A stretch of DNA of 64,000 nt from Paenibacillus sp. FSL R7-0204 (GCF_038002225.1 NZ_JBBOCA010000002.1:42590-106589), one strand, 5' to 3'. Counted from the first letter of the stretch, positions 34,364-42,464 are shown. The notes: generated by a model not told the origin, from the letters alone. Numbers and translations are program-made.

Positions 34364-35677
34364 ATGGCCAAGGAAAGCTTCGATAAAGAAATCCAGTTTC
34401 TCCGTATGCTGTCACTAGCCGGGGGAGCTTACAGCAGGCAGCAATTCGCCGAGCGGCTCGGCATTTCCGTACATACCTATGACAAAACGCTGCGCAATCT
34501 CAAGGAGATGGTGACCGTCCTGCAGCAGGATCTGACTACAGAACAGGGCACCGAGCTATCTGAATGGCTCCGCTACAATTACTATGAATCGGCCGATCCG
34601 CTGCTCCTGTTCCTGTTCCGGGCGAAATCGCTCAAGGAGACGGAGAGTATCCGGCTGACGCTGCTGTTAACCGCACTTCAGAGCGAAGAACTGACGGCCA
34701 AGGAACTGCATGACGGCTGTTGTGACCAGATGCCCGCCGATTCGCCGCTGCCGGACGAGAAGACCATCCGGGGAGACCTGAAATACCTGGAGGAGGTCGG
34801 CGTAATTGTAAGGGTAAATGACAAGCGTCCCTACCGGTACAAGGCAGCCAACGAACTGCTGGACCAGCTTACGGATGACGAGCTACTCGACCTGTTCGAT
34901 TATGCAGATGTCATTGCCAATACGCAGATTCCGTCTGTCCAGGGTTACCTCCTGCGTGACACCTTGAAAAAGGCGCTGCGGTTACGGGGCATTCTTCCCG
35001 AAGCCACGGAGACCCACCGGTACAAATATCATTACCATTCACGGATTCTGGATGAGGCGCATCTCTATTCGATCCATGGGGCGATCCAGCAGCGGCGGAG
35101 AATCAAATTCCTCTACCTGTCGCCCAAAAAAGGCATGAACTACACCTCCCAGAACACCAATCCCCTCTTCGAGCGGGAATCGGCAGGGATTACGGACAGT
35201 CTGCTTCCGCTGCGTGTCGTCTACGATCATCAGTATGGGCGCTGGTATCTGATCGGCTATCACAGCCGGACCGGGATTAAGAAATTACGGATGGATGGCC
35301 TGACCCAGGTTGAAGAGGGCGAGCCTGTAGAAGAAGAGGAGTTTGCGCAGAGACTTCAGCAATTAGAGGCTCAGTTGGAGTATAGCTGGGTAACAGATAC
35401 CAACCGTGCGGTGAAGGTCGCCGTCCGGTTCTATAACCCCAGCCGGTCCGGTGCCAACTTCATCCGCGAGCGGGTCGAGGCGCAGGGGCAGTGGGGAACC
35501 ATTACGGAGGAGTCCGATACGACCTTCCTGTACGAGATTACGGTGAATGAGATCTTTGAGATCAAGCCGTGGCTGCGGAGCTTCGGCTCCAGCTGCGAGA
35601 TTCTGGAGCCCCGCTGGCTACGCAAGCAGTTCATGGAGGAATGGAAGGAGATTAAGAGCTACTATGAATCCCTTTGA
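34364..35677 (+). CDS. WYL-domain transcriptional regulator 1
   Basis: This 437-residue protein has an N-terminal helix-turn-helix (about 10-50, SRQQFAERLGISVHTYDKTL), a second DeoR-like segment around 100-160, a WYL domain at about 220-320 and a WCX-type C-terminal extension. The WYL signature reads YDHQYGRWYLIGYHSRTG. WYL domains are thought to bind nucleic acid or nucleotides, and they act as regulators in RNA-repair and phage-defence loci. The start at 34364 is set by GGAGG seven bases upstream. It is followed by a second WYL gene overlapping by 14 bases and is divergent from rlaP. It probably senses damaged RNA or its products to switch on pnkp/hen1/rlaP (inference). Confidence 0.88.
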   Translation: MAKESFDKEIQFLRMLSLAGGAYSRQQFAERLGISVHTYDKTLRNLKEMVTVLQQDLTTEQGTELSEWLRYNYYESADPLLLFLFRAKSLKETESIRLTLLLTALQSEELTAKELHDGCCDQMPADSPLPDEKTIRGDLKYLEEVGVIVRVNDKRPYRYKAANELLDQLTDDELLDLFDYADVIANTQIPSVQGYLLRDTLKKALRLRGILPEATETHRYKYHYHSRILDEAHLYSIHGAIQQRRRIKFLYLSPKKGMNYTSQNTNPLFERESAGITDSLLPLRVVYDHQYGRWYLIGYHSRTGIKKLRMDGLTQVEEGEPVEEEEFAQRLQQLEAQLEYSWVTDTNRAVKVAVRFYNPSRSGANFIRERVEAQGQWGTITEESDTTFLYEITVNEIFEIKPWLRSFGSSCEILEPRWLRKQFMEEWKEIKSYYESL

Positions 35678-36470
35678 GAAAATATTCAACTTCCAGATCA
35701 TCTCCCGCCTGGAAGAGGCCGGCTCCCTGGCGTTAACCTCACAGGAGCGTTCCTGGCTGAAGACGATGCTGGGGCATCCGGCGGCGGCTGAAGCTTTTTC
35801 AACAGAAACCTTACGTAAACTGAATTCCCTGCTGGAGCCTGAAGCTTCTATTGAAGTAGGAGAGATCATCATCGAGAAGGCCCGCAGCAAGGAGCGCCAG
35901 GTCTATCATCCGCTGCTCCGCCCCCTGCGCCGCATCATCATGGAGAATCAGGGAATTCAGCTCACATATGCGATCAAGCATGGCGGGGAACGGACCGACT
36001 CGTCCGGCTTCCCTCACAAGCTGGAGTACAATATGTATAAGCGGGAGTGGTACTTACAGTGGTATAGCACCCGGCAGCGCTCGCTCATGTCCACGAAGCT
36101 GCGGAACATTGTGTCTGCCGATCCCGCTCCCATCCCCGCCCACCGGATCAACGGCCTTAAGGCCCGGATCGCCCGCTTACTAGACGGTCTGAAGGAATCC
36201 ACCTGCATTCAGGTCATTCCTGTCTACAATGCCGAGCTGTCGCGGATCTTGTCCACCTTCTCCTGCTTCGATAAGTCAGTGGCCTTCGATGAAGCTACCG
36301 GAATCTACCACATCACCGTCCACTACATGAGGGACGACAGCGAGTTCCTGCTCTCCCGCATCCGCTTCCTCGGCCTGCGGGTGAAAATCACCCAGGGCGA
36401 GCAGCTGAAGCAGCGTATGCTGAAGTCGGCGGAGATGGCGGTGGGAAGGTATGGGGAGATGGAAGAGTGA
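35664..36470 (+). CDS. WYL-domain transcriptional regulator 2
   Basis: This 268-residue partner of WYL regulator 1 has an N-terminal helical region (LALTSQERSWLKTMLGHPAA) without a clear helix-turn-helix. A WYL domain follows at about 110-200 (EYNMYKREWYLQWYSTRQRS) with a WCX-like C-terminus. The ATG at 35664 lies inside the end of the upstream gene (14-base overlap), with AAGGAG 13 bases away, so translation probably depends on the upstream ribosome. Paired WYL proteins often form heteromers (as in PafB/PafC), with only one partner needing to bind DNA. It ends convergent to the DUF6809 gene. Confidence 0.85.
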   Translation: MNPFEKIFNFQIISRLEEAGSLALTSQERSWLKTMLGHPAAAEAFSTETLRKLNSLLEPEASIEVGEIIIEKARSKERQVYHPLLRPLRRIIMENQGIQLTYAIKHGGERTDSSGFPHKLEYNMYKREWYLQWYSTRQRSLMSTKLRNIVSADPAPIPAHRINGLKARIARLLDGLKESTCIQVIPVYNAELSRILSTFSCFDKSVAFDEATGIYHITVHYMRDDSEFLLSRIRFLGLRVKITQGEQLKQRMLKSAEMAVGRYGEMEE

Positions 36471-36494
36471 GGTCTTTCGATAGGTCGTTATCAT

Positions 36495-36773
36495 TTAAAC
36501 ATGGTGCTCATCGGCCAGCACTTCAATCATCATCATCGTTCCGGCCTTGAACCCGGACACAAATGCAGCCGTCATATCCATTCCCTGCACTTGGGAATAC
36601 AGTTCCAATAAAGACTCCAGTTCCTCGAACTCGTCCGAGGACAGTTTCTGCCTCCAAGCCTCAAGATATTCAGTAATCTGCTTGTTTAGCGGGCGGTAAT
36701 GAGGGTCTTTGGAGATCATATCTTCACCGGGGAATAAACTGCCATGATATAGCGATTCAAGAATATTCGGCAT
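36495..36773 (-). CDS. DUF6809-type small protein
   Basis: This 92-residue acidic protein has the layout of the DUF6809 family: a conserved N-terminus (MPNILESLYHGSLFPGEDMI), KDPHYRPLNKQITEYLEAWR, and a C-terminal helix FVSGFKAGTMMMIEVLADE. The start at 36773 follows AAAGGAGG. It is transcribed divergently from a small XRE regulator, from a strong promoter covered by two operator-like repeats. Function unknown; these small proteins commonly sit beside phage-like XRE regulators. Confidence 0.75.
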   Translation of the reverse strand: MPNILESLYHGSLFPGEDMISKDPHYRPLNKQITEYLEAWRQKLSSDEFEELESLLELYSQVQGMDMTAAFVSGFKAGTMMMIEVLADEHHV

Positions 36774-36823
36774 TGGGGCCTCCTTTCTAATATACAAAAA
36801 AAATTCGAACTGAAAATGCTCAT

Positions 36824-36883
36824 TTTACGCATAAGCGTACCGAATACAAGGCAATTATACGATACGCTTATACGTAAAGTCAA
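36824..36883 (-). promoter_or_regulatory. promoter of the DUF6809 gene with twin XRE operators
   Basis: Minus strand: -35 TTGACT (36883-36878) and perfect -10 TATAAT (36859-36854), 18 bases apart. Two near-identical 16-bp elements in inverted orientation lie at 36824-36839 (TTTACGCATAAGCGTA) and 36863-36878 (complement TTTACGTATAAGCGTA). Each is itself roughly palindromic. One fills the promoter spacer and the other sits at the transcription start, a typical repressor layout. Confidence 0.7.
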
Positions 36884-36913
36884 TAAAATATTCAGGATGA
36901 GTGAGGGATTACT

Positions 36914-37141
36914 ATGGGAAAAAGAATAGTGGTAAACATAGCTGATTTAGCTAAAAAGCATAAGATTTCGATGCGGGAGTTGTCTAGACTATCGCATGTC
37001 CGCCATGCTGCATTAAGCGAACTGGCCAATGGAAAACGAGAAAGTATTAATTTTAGCCATATCATTAGAATTGCAGAGGCTTTAAATATTCAGGATATAC
37101 GGGAAATTATTGATTTGGTTGATAGTAAAGAGAACGATTGA
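36914..37141 (+). CDS. small Cro/C1-type (XRE) regulator
   Basis: This 75-residue protein consists almost only of a helix-turn-helix (ADLAKKHKISMRELSRLSHV, then RHAALSELANGKRESINFSH) and resembles YozG/Cro-type repressors. It is divergent from the DUF6809 gene, with two operator-like repeats in between, and is the probable binder. Base composition is more AT-rich than the surrounding genes. The ribosome site GAGGG lies about ten bases upstream of the ATG. Confidence 0.85.
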   Translation: MGKRIVVNIADLAKKHKISMRELSRLSHVRHAALSELANGKRESINFSHIIRIAEALNIQDIREIIDLVDSKEND

Positions 37142-37197
37142 TATGAAGATTATTGTACAAGCGGAACAGCTATTTTCATATGGCATGAATATTAAAT

Positions 37198-37244
37198 TTG
37201 ATTTTGGTGGCATGTAAGGCTATAATACGTTTAAACAATTAAAC
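37198..37244 (+). promoter_or_regulatory. arsR-type promoter with 16-bp operator
   Basis: TTGATT (37198-37203) and TATAAT (37221-37226) are 17 bases apart. GTTTAAACAATTAAAC (37229-37244) covers the expected transcription start. A copy matching at 15 of 16 positions, inverted, lies before the saccharopine-dehydrogenase-like gene. Confidence 0.75.
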
Positions 37245-37262
37245 ATTATAACGGAGTGAGCC

Positions 37263-37583
37263 ATGAGCGAGTCGATAGGTAATCAACAAGTCATTGATAT
37301 TTTCGAGAATCTAAGCCCTTATCTTCAAGGTCTGGGAGATCCTGTTCGCCAGCGAATCATATCGCTGCTCATTGACCGAGACAGCATGAACGTATCGCAG
37401 ATTGCAGAGCATGTTCCCATGTCACGCCCTACAGTCTCTCATCACCTGAAAATATTGCGCCAATCCGGGCTGCTGTCGGTTCAGAAAAAAGGGACTGAGA
37501 TGTATTACAAACTGGAGTTCAACGATGCTATTGAATTGCTCAAACAGCTCGTTCATCTCGTAGAAGTGGAATGTCAGAGCTAG
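37263..37583 (+). CDS. ArsR-family transcriptional regulator
   Basis: This is a 106-residue winged-helix repressor (LGDPVRQRIISLLIDRDSMN, recognition helix MSRPTVSHHLKILRQSGLLS, wing VQKKGTEMYYKL). No cysteine motif such as ELCVCDL is present; the only cysteine is near the C-terminus, so metal sensing is unlikely. The next gene, about 100 bases downstream, has the same operator element in its promoter, so the repressor probably controls itself and that gene. AACGGAGTGAGCC precedes the ATG. Confidence 0.88.
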   Translation: MSESIGNQQVIDIFENLSPYLQGLGDPVRQRIISLLIDRDSMNVSQIAEHVPMSRPTVSHHLKILRQSGLLSVQKKGTEMYYKLEFNDAIELLKQLVHLVEVECQS

Positions 37584-37623
37584 CGCACGCCGCGCTGGTG
37601 AACTGCATTCCTTTTCTTCACAC

Positions 37624-37645
37624 TATTATGTTCAATTGTTTAAAC
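37624..37645 (+). promoter_or_regulatory. second copy of the ArsR-type operator, with -10 box
   Basis: TATTAT (37624-37629) is directly followed by GTTCAATTGTTTAAAC (37630-37645), which is the inverted form of the element at 37229-37244 with one change. The placement immediately after the -10 box is the same at both promoters. Confidence 0.65.
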
Positions 37646-37681
37646 ATATAAGTACATAAACCTATAAACGGAGGTTAACAA

Positions 37682-38767
37682 ATGAATAGAAAAAAGGTTC
37701 TCATCGCTGGAGGCTATGGTGCTGTAGGGGTACAGATTGCCCGCATTTTGCATGACAGGCACCCTGATCTGGAGTTAGTGCTGGGCGGTCGTTCTGCTGG
37801 CAAAGCAGCCCCTTTCCCATCGGACCGGGTGCACACGGTTGTTGTTGATACCCAGGCAGTCGATCCGCTGATTCACGCAGGAGAAAATATAACTTTAATC
37901 ATTAGTGCGGTGAACGATCTGGATGACCGACTACTGGTAGCAGCAGTGCGAAGAAAAATTCCACTCATTGATGTCACACGCTGGACAGAAGTGTTTCAGC
38001 AAGCAATCCGCACAATAGATCAGGAAGAGCTTCATGCCCCCGTGATTCTCTCTTCCGGATGGATGGCGGGAACGGCCTCCCTGTTTGCAATGATGCTCTC
38101 GAAATCGCTTCAGAACGTTGAAGTTAACATCCATGCCTTGTACTCCCTGCGGGATAAGGCCGGCCCGGATTCAGCAGCCTTCATGGACCGGATGAGCATT
38201 CCTTTTCATATCACTCAATCCAATACGAGCCGGCTTGTCTATCCCATGACGGACCCGGTTAAAATACAGTTTCCAAATGGATACGCGACGCACTGTTACA
38301 GACTGGATACTCCTGATCATGTCACCTTGCCCCGTACCCATCATATCGATTCTGCCAGCTTTCGCATCTCCTTCGATCATAAGGTTTCCACTTATGCACT
38401 CGCAGGACTGGTCAAAACCGGAATATGGAAGATGATTAGCGGGGATCGATTCAAGCCTTTCAGACGGAAAATATTGTACAATCCGGGAACCGGGAGCGCT
38501 CATCACCTGGTGATTCTATTGAAAGGCATGGATGCGAAGGGTAACGTAGTGGAACGCAGGATGACGGTCTCCGATCCACTCGGTCAGACCCATATGACTG
38601 CGCTTGGCGCTGCGGTACAGGCCGAAAATTTACTGCTGATGATGTCTACGGATGAGCCTATGGCTCCAGGCATCTATTATCCTGAGCACTTGTTCGATCA
38701 CCGGATGGACATGGATGCAGTCACTCACTTTTTCACACAATACGGTGTTCAAGTATCCTATTCCTGA
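37682..38767 (+). CDS. saccharopine-dehydrogenase-like NAD(P)-binding protein
   Basis: This 361-residue protein has an N-terminal Rossmann fold (KKVLIAGGYGAVGVQIARIL, G-G-x-G-x-x-G). It follows the layout of saccharopine-dehydrogenase-like oxidoreductases, with a conserved SSGWMAGTASLFAMML segment around residue 122 and a mixed C-terminal domain. The substrate is unknown. GGAGG precedes the ATG. Its promoter carries the ArsR-type operator, so it is probably derepressed by the signal sensed by the ArsR protein upstream. The last ten bases overlap a YgjP-type gene remnant on the opposite strand. Confidence 0.8.
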   Translation: MNRKKVLIAGGYGAVGVQIARILHDRHPDLELVLGGRSAGKAAPFPSDRVHTVVVDTQAVDPLIHAGENITLIISAVNDLDDRLLVAAVRRKIPLIDVTRWTEVFQQAIRTIDQEELHAPVILSSGWMAGTASLFAMMLSKSLQNVEVNIHALYSLRDKAGPDSAAFMDRMSIPFHITQSNTSRLVYPMTDPVKIQFPNGYATHCYRLDTPDHVTLPRTHHIDSASFRISFDHKVSTYALAGLVKTGIWKMISGDRFKPFRRKILYNPGTGSAHHLVILLKGMDAKGNVVERRMTVSDPLGQTHMTALGAAVQAENLLLMMSTDEPMAPGIYYPEHLFDHRMDMDAVTHFFTQYGVQVSYS

Positions 38768-38895
38768 TCCAGCATTATACTACCGATACGCCGCCAGAAA
38801 GAACGGTCATGATTCATGTGGTGAATATGGTACAGTTCATGAATCATGACACAATCTATCACTTCCAGTGACGCCATCACCAAGCGATAATGGAG
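38758..38895 (-). pseudogene. C-terminal remnant of a YgjP/DUF45-type zinc metallopeptidase-like gene
   Basis: A minus-strand frame of 45 codons between stops reads LHYRLVMASLEVIDCVMIHE and then LYHIHHMNHDRSFWRRIGSI, ending in a stop at 38758. It carries the HExxH-x-x-H-x-N-H zinc signature (HELYHIHHMNH) and the LEVIDxVxxHEL context of the YgjP-like (DUF45) family, but everything upstream is missing and stop codons precede it. It overlaps the end of the saccharopine-dehydrogenase-like gene by ten bases. This is a truncated gene left in an otherwise non-coding gap. Confidence 0.7.
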
Positions 38896-38907
38896 TTAGG
38901 AGTTATA

Positions 38908-41049
38908 TTATTCCACCATCAAATAATACAAATTAGCAGTCGTATCCTTCGAAATCGTATGCGCGCCCGCCGCAAGGGAGATAGTGGCCACACCGTTCGT
39001 TATGGGATAGCTTGTCCCATCGACTTTGATTTTGGTCCCCTCGGAGCCAAACACCAGTGTTAGCGTTGAGGCCTTGGCTGTGGTGAACTGGATGCGGGTG
39101 GCGCTCTCGATTTTCAGACACTGAGTTAAGGTCAGGCCGCTATAGAGCACCGTTCCCTTGCTGGTGGAGAGATTGCCCTGAATGGTGAAAAAGCTACTCG
39201 ATGTTCCTGACGCTGTAAAATTGTGAGCCGCTGCTCCAGGAGCAGGCGTTGACGTTGGCGCTGCTGTCGGCGCGGGAGTTGTTGTCGGCACCGGAGTCGC
39301 TGTCGGCATCGGAGTTACCGTTGGCACAGGCGTCACCGATGGAGTCGGCGATGGGCCTCCCGGGTTAGCGTTGCCTCCTACAGACACCAGTCCTGAGGTG
39401 TAGCTGCGGATGGCCGACATTAACGGCACATTGAGGGCATAGGATGCGTCGTCCACAGCGTTATTGAATGTCCAATTGAAGTCCCCGCCGCCCTGACGCC
39501 CCGCTCCTGCGGTAACCTTCTGTTGTACTGCGCTTACGTTATCGACAGCTACTACGCTGACACCTGTATCCACCAGCGTATCGAAGTTGTTATATGCTGT
39601 TCCGCCGACAAGTGCTTTGTACGAGCCGGGAACGGCTTCGCTTCTCGATGAGGCCAGGTAAGCATCGTGAGAAGCTGCGTTTGCCGGAGCCGTTCCGCTG
39701 TTGGAGTTCGCATAGATAAGGCTGGACGCACCCGTAATACTGTTGTTGTAGGCTTTGATCATCCCGCCATTCTCCCCGGAGAACGTGCCTTCGCCCAGAG
39801 CATCTGTGCCTTGCAGGGAGCTTAGCATCGGGTTCTTGGTATTCCTGAACACATTTCCTTCCACGAAGGCCGAAGCGCCGGTAGTTACGCCCACACCATA
39901 TTTGGATACGCCGTCATAGAAATTATTATACACATGCACCGAAGCCACTCTGATCCGCGGGTGACGCGAGTCGGAATGATCGAACCAGTTGTGGTGGAAG
40001 GTGACGAAGAACTCTGCAGATTCGCTAAGTCCGACCAGAGCCGCTTTGCCGGAATCGAAGTAGTGGTTGTACGAAATGGTGATATAGGTAGAGCCTTTCT
40101 TGAGGTCGGTGGAACCGTCGCCCTTGGCCTGGTCGGCATCACTACCTGCAGATCCGTAGAAAATATCGTTATTATGCACCCATACATTCGCGTTGCCTGT
40201 ATCCATAGAAATGCCATCATCCGGGAACAGCATCAGGCCGAGATTCCTAACCTCTGCATTCCCTGCATATCTGAGCAGCAGCCCCCAGCCATAGGCATAG
40301 GCATCATTGCCGATCCCTTCGATTGTCAGGTTCATTTGGGTATAGTTACTTTTCCCCTTTACCTCCAAGTAACCACTGCTATTGAGCTGTCCGCTCAGGT
40401 CTGCGGCCGTCACTTTCCCGATCAGCCGGATGGCGAGCGGTGTGGTGTCATAGCCTTTTTGCCGAAGAGTAAGAATACCACCAAGACCTACTCCCGTCTG
40501 CACGGTACCCGAGCTGCTGACCACTACGGGAAGCGTTACGGTCTGAGCGTTCTGGGAGGTGATATACAGCACCTGTGCGCCGCTCTTAAGTGTTCCGTTG
40601 TCAGCATAAGCACCCGAGCCTGTACCGTAAGGTGAAGCTGTGGAAAAAGCAAACCCTGACCGGTCATACGGTGCAGCGGCCAGCGTACCCGTCACTGCAC
40701 TCGCCGTTCCCCCGCCTGACAGCACAGCTTCCACCTTCATAACATAGCTTCCGGCCGCAAGGCCTACGGCATCTGCTCTCCAGTAGGAAGCATATTTGCG
40801 GATCAGTTCATTATGAAGCTGCTGATACTGGGAATCTGCGGCGCTTGCCGCTTTGATGAATACCTTATATCCCGATGCATTACTGACAGGTGACCACTCC
40901 ACGTAGGCAGCTTCATTTCCGCCTCCACTGCCTGTTACCGTAAGCCCCGCAGCATGTACTACTGCAGTCCCCCACCCGCTGAATAGCAGAGTGAGTGTAA
41001 GAGTGAACAACAGGGTCATACTGGTTACCTTTGCAACAATTCTTTTCAT
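38908..41049 (-). CDS. secreted pectate lyase (PL1) with PT-rich linker and C-terminal domain
   Basis: This 713-residue secreted protein has a signal peptide at about 1-34 (core MTLLFTLTLTLLFSGWGTAV) and a fibronectin-III-like domain at about 35-125. A PL1 beta-helix spans about 130-560 with VWVHNNDIFYG, a calcium-site acidic cluster (DADQAKGDGSTDLKKGS), and FFVTFHHNWFDHSDSRHPRI, in which the R-x-P-R-x-R stretch holds the catalytic arginine. A PTPSVTPVPTVTPMPTATP-type linker (about 585-630) leads to a C-terminal beta domain that probably binds carbohydrate. It cleaves polygalacturonate by beta-elimination outside the cell. GGAGG lies eight bases before ATG 41049. A 15-bp palindrome lies upstream. 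Confidence 0.9.
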   Translation of the reverse strand: MKRIVAKVTSMTLLFTLTLTLLFSGWGTAVVHAAGLTVTGSGGGNEAAYVEWSPVSNASGYKVFIKAASAADSQYQQLHNELIRKYASYWRADAVGLAAGSYVMKVEAVLSGGGTASAVTGTLAAAPYDRSGFAFSTASPYGTGSGAYADNGTLKSGAQVLYITSQNAQTVTLPVVVSSSGTVQTGVGLGGILTLRQKGYDTTPLAIRLIGKVTAADLSGQLNSSGYLEVKGKSNYTQMNLTIEGIGNDAYAYGWGLLLRYAGNAEVRNLGLMLFPDDGISMDTGNANVWVHNNDIFYGSAGSDADQAKGDGSTDLKKGSTYITISYNHYFDSGKAALVGLSESAEFFVTFHHNWFDHSDSRHPRIRVASVHVYNNFYDGVSKYGVGVTTGASAFVEGNVFRNTKNPMLSSLQGTDALGEGTFSGENGGMIKAYNNSITGASSLIYANSNSGTAPANAASHDAYLASSRSEAVPGSYKALVGGTAYNNFDTLVDTGVSVVAVDNVSAVQQKVTAGAGRQGGGDFNWTFNNAVDDASYALNVPLMSAIRSYTSGLVSVGGNANPGGPSPTPSVTPVPTVTPMPTATPVPTTTPAPTAAPTSTPAPGAAAHNFTASGTSSSFFTIQGNLSTSKGTVLYSGLTLTQCLKIESATRIQFTTAKASTLTLVFGSEGTKIKVDGTSYPITNGVATISLAAGAHTISKDTTANLYYLMVE

Positions 41050-41168
41050 TAATTCGGCCTCCCGATTTAGGTTTGCTGGCACCCTGAGCATAGCAGAAGC
41101 CGAATTAGTGCTGAAACAATCATTTGCTCATATCACCTCCGATTATGCACTATTATGAGAAAATGATT

Positions 41169-41183
41169 ATTTCGCAGCGAAAT
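41169..41183. promoter_or_regulatory. palindrome upstream of pectate lyase
   Basis: ATTTCGC-A-GCGAAAT is a perfect 7-bp inverted repeat about 120 bases before the pectate lyase start, upstream of a possible -10 (CATAAT on the minus strand near 41155). Candidate operator; no known consensus matched. Confidence 0.4.
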
Positions 41184-41195
41184 GATACCTGCATA

Positions 41196-41222
41196 CAAAA
41201 AGACACCCGTCCGGGGTGCCTT
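41196..41222 (-). terminator. terminator of the DUF948 gene
   Basis: Minus strand GGCACCCCGGACGGGTGTC followed by five T residues, about 30 bases after the stop codon. Confidence 0.88.
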
Positions 41223-41254
41223 GAACTGACGCTTCATCATCAATTATGCAAAGC

Positions 41255-41644
41255 TCACTGAAACTTCGTATTGACGCGGATCTGGCCGCTTTTACTTTTG
41301 ACCGCAGCCTTCTCCGGCTCTGGGTTCAAGCTCTGGCCGATGTCAGTAGCATTCTTCTTGAAGGTCTCGGTCACCGTCTGAATGACTTCGCCCACATTGT
41401 GCGCGGATTCAAAGATCGGGTCGATGGTCTTAATTTTACCTTTGACATCCCGAGTGACCTGATTGGCCGTGTGAATGAGCTGAGTCGCTTCTCCCGTTAA
41501 TCCATGAATCGCATTCCTCACCTCACCCAGCGTCTTGTTGGTCTCGCCGAGTGTGGTCATTCCCTTGCGCAGCGTAAGAATCACGAATACCACCAGTCCG
41601 ACAAAAGCAACCGCAGCCAAAGCAACACTAAGCTGAATTAACAT
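41255..41644 (-). CDS. DUF948-like membrane-anchored coiled-coil protein
   Basis: This 129-residue protein has one N-terminal membrane segment (LSVALAAVAFVGLVVFVILT) followed by a long amphipathic helix (TLGETNKTLGEVRNAIHGLT, repeated TxxVxxxV patterns) and a charged tail. This is the DUF948 layout seen in general-stress proteins of Firmicutes. AGGAGG precedes the ATG. It lies 62 bases downstream of the TVP38/TMEM64 gene on the same strand and may be co-transcribed. Confidence 0.8.
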   Translation of the reverse strand: MLIQLSVALAAVAFVGLVVFVILTLRKGMTTLGETNKTLGEVRNAIHGLTGEATQLIHTANQVTRDVKGKIKTIDPIFESAHNVGEVIQTVTETFKKNATDIGQSLNPEPEKAAVKSKSGQIRVNTKFQ

Positions 41645-41706
41645 AGCAACGCCTCCTGTAGTTCCACTCTATGTCCAACTTATAGACAACATTCCAACAG
41701 TTGCGG

Positions 41707-42411
41707 CTACAGCCCGCTTTTACCACCTTTGAAGGAAGATAATTTGTCAATTAGCTTGTCCTTATAGATTAATCCCAAGATAAAGGCCAGGACGGAGATA
41801 GCGGAGATGACGATGGTGGGTACATAATTCTTGTGGTAGATATTAGCCCCAATGCTTACAGAGGCCAGCAGCCACGGAAATCTGGCGATCAGCAGAATCG
41901 TAAAGAATCTTAGGGGCTTCATCGTCGTCAATCCCGCTGCATAGATGAACATATCCTTGGGAAGTCCGGGAATTATAAAGATAATGAACAAGAAAACCGA
42001 GAATTTGTTATTATCCATCATTCCTCTCATCCACTTGAACTTCTCCCTGTGCAGCAAGCCTTCAATGAAAGATCCTCCCAGGAATCTGGTGAAGTAAAAG
42101 GCGATCATCGCCCCCAGCAGCATTCCCCCGGTAACGAAGACCGCGCCTAACGTGGTGCCATAGATGTATCCCCCGGCAATTTGAACGACCTCCCCCGGTA
42201 TCGGGGCAATTACCGTCTGGAGAACCTGGAAGAGCACCAGCATAACCGGCCCTAACTTCCCCGTAGAGAGGATATAATCGCGGAAACCGTCCAGCGACAT
42301 CGTCAGCCGCAGAAGCTGCGGCAGGTATCTGATGAATACAATCGTGGTCACAAGGCCCAGGCAGGCGAGGAGAACCTTGCTGACCCGCTTTTTGTGTAAT
42401 AACCATTCCAT
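41707..42411 (-). CDS. TVP38/TMEM64-family (SNARE-associated, DedA-like) membrane protein
   Basis: This is a 234-residue membrane protein with about five transmembrane segments and the family core. It has QTVIAPIPGEVVQIAGGYIY with the F/Y-x-x-x-R region, then GAMIAFYFTRFLGGSFIEGL and FIIPGLPKDMFIYAAGLTTM. TVP38/DedA-like proteins are proposed lipid scramblases or transporters. AGAGGG lies eight bases before the ATG. It is divergent from the two-component system, whose regulator sites (CTTAAG repeats) lie in the shared gap and may control both directions. Confidence 0.88.
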   Translation of the reverse strand: MEWLLHKKRVSKVLLACLGLVTTIVFIRYLPQLLRLTMSLDGFRDYILSTGKLGPVMLVLFQVLQTVIAPIPGEVVQIAGGYIYGTTLGAVFVTGGMLLGAMIAFYFTRFLGGSFIEGLLHREKFKWMRGMMDNNKFSVFLFIIFIIPGLPKDMFIYAAGLTTMKPLRFFTILLIARFPWLLASVSIGANIYHKNYVPTIVISAISVLAFILGLIYKDKLIDKLSSFKGGKSGL

Positions 42412-42464
42412 TTACGAATCCCTCTCTCTTCACTGGCTTATGATATCTCCAGCTTAGGTCAATA

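Noticed and set aside
37143..37217. 24-codon open frame MKIIVQAEQLFSYGMNIKFD between XRE and ArsR genes
   Set aside because: No ribosome site, and the arsR promoter -35 lies within it; too short to support.
39240..39360. Short-period repeat that could suggest CRISPR or a satellite
   Set aside because: It encodes the Pro/Thr linker of pectate lyase in frame; no CRISPR-like repeat-spacer pattern was found anywhere in the window.
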